This document shows positions 57,895 through 64,000 of a stretch of 64,000 nt of DNA, in pieces. Below the pieces are notes generated by a model that saw only the letters and a list, made by a program, of their open reading frames with translations, did no database searches and was not told the DNA's origin. A program made the position numbers and the translations under genes. Source of the stretch: Symsagittifera roscoffensis (lineage: Eukaryota > Xenacoelomorpha > Acoela > Convolutidae); contig NC_087065.1 in NCBI RefSeq assembly GCF_963678635.1, forward strand, positions 13,306,743-13,370,742. The letters run 5' to 3'. Positions within the stretch are counted from its first letter, which is position 1. Every line of letters starts with the position of its first letter.

Positions 57895-58511
57895 ATTGCA
57901 AAATTTGTAATTTTTGTTCCGCTAAAAGCAGGTCGTGGCCGGGTAATTAGAGAAGATTCTCAAAATCCAGTTTTACGATTGAAACCTTAACCTGAGAATT
58001 GACACGGTAATTTTGAAGCTTAGTAAAAAAAATTCCAAACAAACAGTTAAAGTTTCAAAACTCTCACTTGCTTAAAGCTTAAAATTTTTTTCTAAGAGAA
58101 ACAGGGCGCAGCAATTTATAAAGGCAAGCTTCCAACAACATGCTGTGTCAATTCAACCCATGATATCAGTTTTGGCAGTATAGATACTGAGAAAAACCCA
58201 GAAAACGTTCAACAAATCAGAAAGGTTTAAAAAGTGGTCGTAGCCGCTTATGCAGAAAAAATTCACTTCACATGTTGATTCGAGGTTAGTTTTTCAGAAA
58301 AAAAGTTAGAAATTTTTCAAACAAACGAAAATTAGTATATTCCTAAGGCCATGATTTTACGTGTAACAAAATGGCGTAGTCCCATATGGAGGGAGTTTTT
58401 TGAATCCGTTTTTCATTAAAACCAAAATTTCAGATTTCGTAGGTTAATTTTTGAGAGAAGGACTAAAAAAATAGAAATATTGGTCAAATATTCTTCCAGA
58501 CTTTTTCGAAG
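57895..58511. other. AT-rich noncoding block, second copy
   Basis: Copy of 54328-54950 with few changes. No gene. Confidence 0.55.
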
Positions 58512-60318
58512 TCTGTAGACAAAGGACAAAGCAAAAAAATACCATACAGGAAAAAAGACGGTCTTTCCATGGGTACGCCTTATTTGGAAGTTGGTAGGAT
58601 TTATGAGCAAAACTTGTTTTTTGTGCAAAAAATTTTAAATAAATCAATTATTATTACAATTTTTATCAGAGATTTACAACCAAAAGATTGAAGGGTGTGA
58701 GCTCCTTATATTGAAATTTTATGGAATTCGTAGTCTACAAGTGCTTGCGAAAGACCAGGAGCAGCTGTTTGATTCGCTGTAGCTGCTTCTGAAGTATTGC
58801 ACCAGAAATAACCGAGTAGGTCGGCTTTCACGGTTGTGCTGTCGAGGTTGATATGGCGGCTAAGAATGTTGTACAAAGGACAAAGCAAAAAATACCATAC
58901 AAGAAAAAAGGCGGTCTTTCCATGGTTACGCCTTATTTGGAAGTTGGTAGGATTTATGAGCAAAACTTGTTTTTTTGTGCAAAAAGTTGTAAATTTTTAA
59001 ATATACCAACTATTATTACAATTTTAATCAGAGATTTAAAACCAAAAGATTGAAGGGCGTGAGCCCCTTATATTGAAAGTTTATGGAAATCGTAGTATGC
59101 AAGTGCTTGCGAAAGACCAGGAACAGCTGTTTGATTCGCTGTAGCTGCTTCTGAAGTATTGCGCCAGAAGTAACCGAATATGTCGGCTTTCACGGTTGGG
59201 CTGTCGAGGTTGATATGGCGGCTGAGAATGTTGTACAAAGGACAAACGCAAAAAAAACACCATACAAGAAAAAAGGCGGTCTTTCCATGGGTACGCCTTA
59301 TTTGGAAGTTGGTAGGATTTATGAGCAAAACGTATTTTTGTGCAAAAAGTTTTAAAAATTTAAGTAAACCAACTATTATTACATTTTTTATCAGAGATTT
59401 ACAACCAAAAGGTTGAAGGGCGTGAGACCCTTATATTGAAAGTTTATGGAATTCGTAGTCTGTAAGTGCTTGCAAAAGACCAGGAGCAGCTGTTTGATTT
59501 GCTGTAGCTGCTTCTGAAGTAGTGCGCCGGAAATAACCGAGTAGGTCGGCTTTCACGGTTGTGCTGTCGAGGTTGATATGGCGGCTGAGAATGTTGTACA
59601 AAGGACAAAGCAAAAAATACCATACAAGAAAAAAGGCGGTCTTTCCATGGGTACGCCTTATTTGGAAGTTGGTAGGATTTATGAGCAAAACTTGTTTTTT
59701 GTGCAAAAAGTTTTAAATTTTTAAATAAACCAACTATTATTACAATTTTAATCAGAGATTTACAACCAAAAGATTGAAGGGCGTGAGCCCCTTATATTGA
59801 AAGTTTATGGAATTCGTAGTATGCAAGTGCTTGCGAAAGACCAGGAACAGCTGTTTGATTCGCTGTAGCTGCTTCTGAAGTATTGCGCCAGAAGTAACCG
59901 AATATGTCGGCTTTCACGGTTGTGCTGTCGAGGTTGATATGGCGGCTGAGAATGTTGTACAAAGGACAAACGCAAAAAAACACCATACAAGAAAAAAGGC
60001 GGTCTTTCCATGGGTACGCCTTATTTGGAAGTTGGTAGGATTTATGAGCAAAACTTATTTTTGTGCAAAAAGTTTTAAAAATTTAAGTAAACCAACTATT
60101 ATTACATTTTTTATCAGAGATTTACAACCAAAAGATTGAAGGGCGTGAGACCCTTATATTGAAAGTTTATGGAATTCGTAGTCTGTAAGTGCTTGCAAAA
60201 GACCAGGAGCAGCTGTTTGATTTGCTGTAGCTGCTTCTAAAGTAGTGCGCCGGAAATAACCGAGTAGGTCGGCTTTCACGGTTGTGCTGTCGAGGTTGAT
60301 ATGGCGGCTGAGAATGTT
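58512..60318 (-). repeat. LINE 3'-end tandem repeat, about 361 bp, five units
   Basis: The same unit as at 54951-56030, five times, with spacings of about 358-365 bp. Two unit types alternate: LLGYF(W/R)..SEAATANQTAAPGL and FGYFWRNTSEAATANQTAVPGL. This suggests expansion of a two-unit block. Confidence 0.85.
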
Positions 60319-61723
60319 GTGCAATCGAGGTGCACGGTACCAGAAATTTTCTTGCTGGAACTCTTTCTCAATGGGAGGTAACTCGAAAGTTGTTTGGTGG
60401 CTTCTCGTTTGACGACGAGTACCGTGAGTTCTCTGGGCGAAGTTTAACCATGGAAAAGTAGAATTGGTGCCGGTTAGCTTGATAAGCGTTAAAACATCGT
60501 AAATTTGTAGATTCAAGGATAATGGGAGGATGTTCAGGCATTCAAGACGTTGGATATGATTGCAGTCAGAGTAGTGCATAACAGCGCACCAGGTTTCAAG
60601 CTTGTCGAGATCATCAGTTTCGTTTCGTCGCTTTTCTTGTGAATTGAGGACAGTTTCGTATCGTCAGCGAACAAAATGTATGGGTCATTGGTGCGGTTGT
60701 TTGGTAGATCTGATACAAAAACAAGAAATAACAAGGGACCCATAAGCGATCCTTATGGAACAACGCTTGTGACGGTAATAGACGGGGATCTCACATCGCC
60801 AAGATGTACAAACTGCTTTCACCCCCGAGAAGTAGCTTCGGAGAACTCCGAGTAGTTTTCCCCAGACGCCCAGCTGTCTTAGTTTATACAGAAAGACACG
60901 GTGATTTATCTTGTCGATCGCCTTTGCAAAGTCGAGGTACATGGTCTCGATTTTCAGGAGAGGGTCGCTCGCATTCCGATAGATGGCGTTCAAATAAGAG
61001 ATCAACTGAAGAGGCGGTGAGGTTCTTTTCCTGAAACCGTATTGGCAGTCGTTGATGAGAGTTGCAAGAAAAGAATAGAGTGCGTCAAAAACGAATTTTT
61101 CTTGTGTTTTTGAGACAATATTGAGAAGTGTTATGGTAATTCTCCACAGATTGTTTCGAGTTTTTTTTGTGGCACGGCTGGACTGCTCCTTGCCGGAAAA
61201 TTGTGGCACTTGCCGGGAAATTTTTTTTTTGACTGATTTTGTAGAACAACTGTGACAGTGACTTGTTCAGAGCAGGGGTGTACTTGAAGAGGCAGGGCGG
61301 CAGGCGGTCGGGACCTCTTGACTTGCTAACGTCTATATTTTCTCGCTTGCCTCTTCCCTCGTGTCGTAGTCAACCAGGGCTTCTTTATTGGGTATATCAT
61401 TGATTTGTGAGTCGTTTCGAGCGCTCCCGATGAAAACTGATTTGAAAAAGCTGCTGAACAAACATCACTGATCGAACGTTGTGGCTGCCGAGGTCATGTT
61501 CTATATAATCTTTGGTATTGCACTATCGTTTCTAAGACTTTTGAAAAATTTGAAGAGTTTCTTCGTGTTTCTCATCTCTCTTCTCTGCTAGCTGACCTTC
61601 GTAGGCTGCTTGATCGGTCTCGCAGGCATTGCGGATTTTTTCTTCAATAGCTTTGACTTTCTGTAGAAAAGAATTCGAGGCTCTGTTTCTGTATTTTCTG
61701 ATCACCGTTTGGCGTTTTTTCAT
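60154..61723 (-). pseudogene. LINE ORF2: linker, reverse transcriptase and C-terminus
   Basis: CR1/jockey-like. Pieces in order: basic linker helix (IEEKIRNACETDQAAYE), RT with QYGFRKRTSPPLQL, YLDFAKAIDKINH, a break, then MGPLLFLVFVSDLPNN and FADD (catalytic Asp pair), thumb and the C-terminal RAPRLHNILSRHIN. A frameshift between VYYR and VTSVVP, a TAA in place of Gln before GSLMGP and another shift near 60580 inactivate it. It would reverse-transcribe its own RNA at the nicked target. It flows directly into the 361-bp 3' repeats. Confidence 0.85.
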
Positions 61724-61747
61724 CAGATGCGAAGTCGCATTGGAGAC

Positions 61748-62590
61748 TCACGGAGGAAGACTTTGGATACTAACCTCGAGGGCACCCTTTAGCCAACGAT
61801 ACCATTCGTCAACTAAAACAATTACGTTAGACCAACAATGACCTTGGAAAGGCTGTTGCCGGATATAATTATTAAGTTTCTCATTGTCGGCTAATGTATA
61901 GCTGAACTTGCGAGGACTATAATTCAGTGAACTGATTTTGCTGGTACCCTGTACTGTAGTGCGGATGGCTTTGTGGTCAGAGGAAGGGTGTCCGTCGGGA
62001 GAGCAGAAGAAACGGTTCATATTTTCGATTAGTTCTACAAATATGACAGCAGAGTCGGAATTGCAGAGCACAAAGTCAAGAGCGGAGGAAGTGGTGGTGT
62101 TGAGCGTAATTAAGTGCGTTAAGTTCAGCTCATCAAAATGATAGAGCAAAGTAAAGTCGTAATCGGAAGGACTGACACCGGTTTCCCAACTGATTGTTGG
62201 CAGGTTCGCATCACCAGTGATAATTGAAATTTCATCGCAGCCGACTTTCTAATCAATGCCTTGCAAAAGATTTTTCCATTTCTGAAGGGGCCATCGATAT
62301 GGGCTTGTGATTGGTGCATTGTAGATGTTGACTATAATGTAGTTCAAGCTGCCACTAGTGAGTTGACAAGCAACATAGTCTATGCCATCGCAGAGTTCGA
62401 AAACTAAAAAGTCGTGTTTCAAGTTTTTCTGGATTACTAGGAATGCTCCACCATGCTTTAAAGCACGATTGAAGTTTGGTCTAGCATACCGGTGAACAAT
62501 ATAATCAGAAAGGAATAGCTCATTGTCTAAGAAATGGGTGTAAATCATGTTTCGGAGATCGCTATTATAAAAGGTTTCGACATTAGGAAT
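61748..62590 (-). pseudogene. LINE ORF2 endonuclease domain
   Basis: AP-type endonuclease that nicks the target DNA. GGAFLVIQKNL, IIVNIYNAP, GDANLPTISW (Asp/Asn of the GDxN motif) and SSDHKAI (SDH motif) are seen in order. Frame shifts or stops occur near 62250 and 62150. It lies just before the RT domain. Confidence 0.8.
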
Positions 62591-62679
62591 GCTTCTGCAA
62601 ATGTACGTCTACGTTCCATAGATACCATAGATATGAGGCTGCCCACATTGATTGTTAAAATGTCAATTGAGAAATTGTG

Positions 62680-63371
62680 AGACACTTCAAGTCATGCTTC
62701 AAAAGATAAGTTCAAAAGAATATCATATTGATAAAGTTTTAGCGATCTTATTTTCAGGCTTGATTTTTCAACGCCAGATGAGATCAGTTTTCTTCGTTTC
62801 TTCAAGATTTCATTTTCAGTCACCCGCTCAGTGCGGCTCAGACCTCGTAAAACAAAATTTTTGTTTGATACTATGTGAGACGAGAGGTATTGGCGAGTAT
62901 CTTTCGTGCATTGTAGGCTTGCGGTAGAGTTACTAGGAGTGTGCGTGGTCTGGCTCTGTCTTGTTTGTAGGGTCCCTTTCTTTTTAAATCGTTGATTGTC
63001 TGACGTTCAGACAGATATTCAACTATACTCTCAACCAGGGCACTTTCGTCGTCAAGGATATCAGCTGCTGATCTTTTGTCGGTTTCAGGAATTCCGTCGA
63101 TCCGGATTTGCCGGAAATGCAAGATTTCCTGATCAGTATTGACTATGGGGTTTGCTGGTGGTGGGCTTTTTTGCGAATATTGAGCGTCGTGAAGCTCCAG
63201 AATTTTGTCGTCCAATATTTTCTGAAGTTCCGGTAGAAGTGACTTTCCCGGATATTTTTTTGTGATTCTATCAAAATGATTCTTAATCGAGTCGACGTGG
63301 TTTTCTAGGGTAGGCATGAAGCTTTTCGTCAGGTGATGTAAATTTTCGAAAGCTTTTCCAGACATTTTCAT
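62680..63371 (-). pseudogene. LINE ORF1 (RNA-binding protein)
   Basis: Starts MKMSGKAFENLHHL. Helical, probably coiled-coil N-terminus, then an RRM-like segment (QIRIDGIPETD, RPRTLLVTLPQAYNARKIL). A stop at about 62871 is followed, one frame over, by NFVLRGLSRTERVTENEIL, the expected C-terminal domain. It would coat the LINE RNA. It is the first gene of the LINE and is followed by the endonuclease. Confidence 0.7.
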
Positions 63372-64000
63372 TTTCTTTGTTTCTGGCGATTTTCAATTGA
63401 GAGAGGCACTCCCAAAGTAAACATTGCAGTCCATCTTTCTTCATGTTATTTTAAAGCGTATTGGCATCATCAGTGCATGCCCAAATAAGTTCCTCAATGG
63501 TTGGATAGTGGTCTTCAGTGAGGCTAATTGACTTTCCGCTGCGGCTCGTCACTGCTTCAGTCATAGTTCAGTTTTAAATCGTGAAGTTTTCATGGTTGAG
63601 CAGTCGGTATTTGAGCTTCTGGCTATGATAGTCGCAGGATCGATTCTCAGTTTTTCACCTTTTGCTGATGAAAACCCTGTAGAGCGGTGGCTGTGGAACG
63701 GCTGACGCCGTGGCCCAGTTTTAAAATGGAACAACCCACTGGAACAACTCACTGCTCACTTCATTACCAGTTCGTTATCGAGCCGATTGAGTCCAGTTGT
63801 CAAGCGGTGATTTCCAGTTGGTCTAGGGTACGTCTGTTTCCAGTTGGTCTATGTGGCGTCTTCAGCAGTGGTATATCTTCTAGTCTTTGATGTCTCCAGT
63901 TATTGTCTCCTTACAAACCGGAAACTATTTAGTAAGTTTATCACAACAATTAGGCTATCACAACAATTTATCACAAAAATCCCATGCACTTTCATATTAC
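63372..64000 (-). other. Probable LINE 5' UTR and flank
   Basis: No supported gene. TTTCCAGTTGGTCTA occurs twice about 34 bp apart (63809 and 63838). The plus-strand end is AT-rich with TATCACAACAATT repeated at 63938-63970. Confidence 0.4.

Noticed and set aside
54951-60318. Regular repeats considered as a CRISPR-like array
   Set aside because: Units are 361 bp with no unique spacers, and encode a LINE C-terminus; the genome is eukaryotic.

Overview
The window is eukaryotic, very repeat-rich DNA with no recognisable host gene, rRNA or tRNA gene. Almost every base can be assigned to nested, mostly decayed retroelements. The reverse-transcriptase types (a Ty3/gypsy-type pol and a CR1/jockey-like LINE) and the general look of the accessory proteins suggest a nematode, probably Caenorhabditis-like. 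That placement is inference from remembered family resemblance, not from a host gene.

Layout. (1) 1-2279, plus strand: the 3' end of a 'family B' LTR retrotransposon, consisting of the tail of accessory ORF3, a 3' UTR and an LTR. (2) 2280-26241, minus strand: 'element A', a giant LTR retrotransposon of about 24 kb. In transcription order it has a 5' LTR (26241-25356), a tRNA-type primer binding site, a 3.1 kb leader full of GGAGGGT motifs, gag, aspartic protease, reverse transcriptase and RNase H (this part tandemly duplicated, 1352 bp), a long acidic linker, integrase, a C-terminal tether, a macro-domain ORF in the -1 frame behind an A_AAA_AAT heptamer, then ORF2 (two SGNH-hydrolase-like domains), a small ORF, ORF3 (about 1,250 codons, no recognised domain), a 3' UTR, a polypurine tract and a 3' LTR. 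(3) 26242-31396: a tandem array of 1261-bp family-B LTR plus 3' UTR units. (4) 31397-50460, minus strand: a head-to-tail array of family-B deletion derivatives that join integrase/tether sequence to ORF3, with an assembly gap (39773-39972), one complete family-B LTR (40567-41451) and one insertion carrying a minisatellite. (5) 50461-60580: a higher-order tandem array built from truncated LINE pieces, family-B leader and LTR, an AT-rich block and a 361-bp LINE 3'-end repeat. (6) 60154-63371, minus strand: the most complete LINE copy (ORF1, endonuclease, reverse transcriptase), followed to 64000 by its probable 5' region.

How the parts fit. Element A carries the usual replication genes plus roughly 9 kb of extra coding capacity between integrase and the 3' LTR: a macro domain (ADP-ribose-binding fold), an SGNH-fold protein and a large conserved orphan protein. 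The orphan ORF3 is shared by the diverged family B at the same position next to the 3' LTR, so it looks like a stable part of this lineage and not a chance capture. The copy here is dead: gag, pol, ORF2, the small ORF and ORF3 all carry stops or frameshifts. The reading frames are still clear enough to describe the architecture, which is the main discovery in this window.
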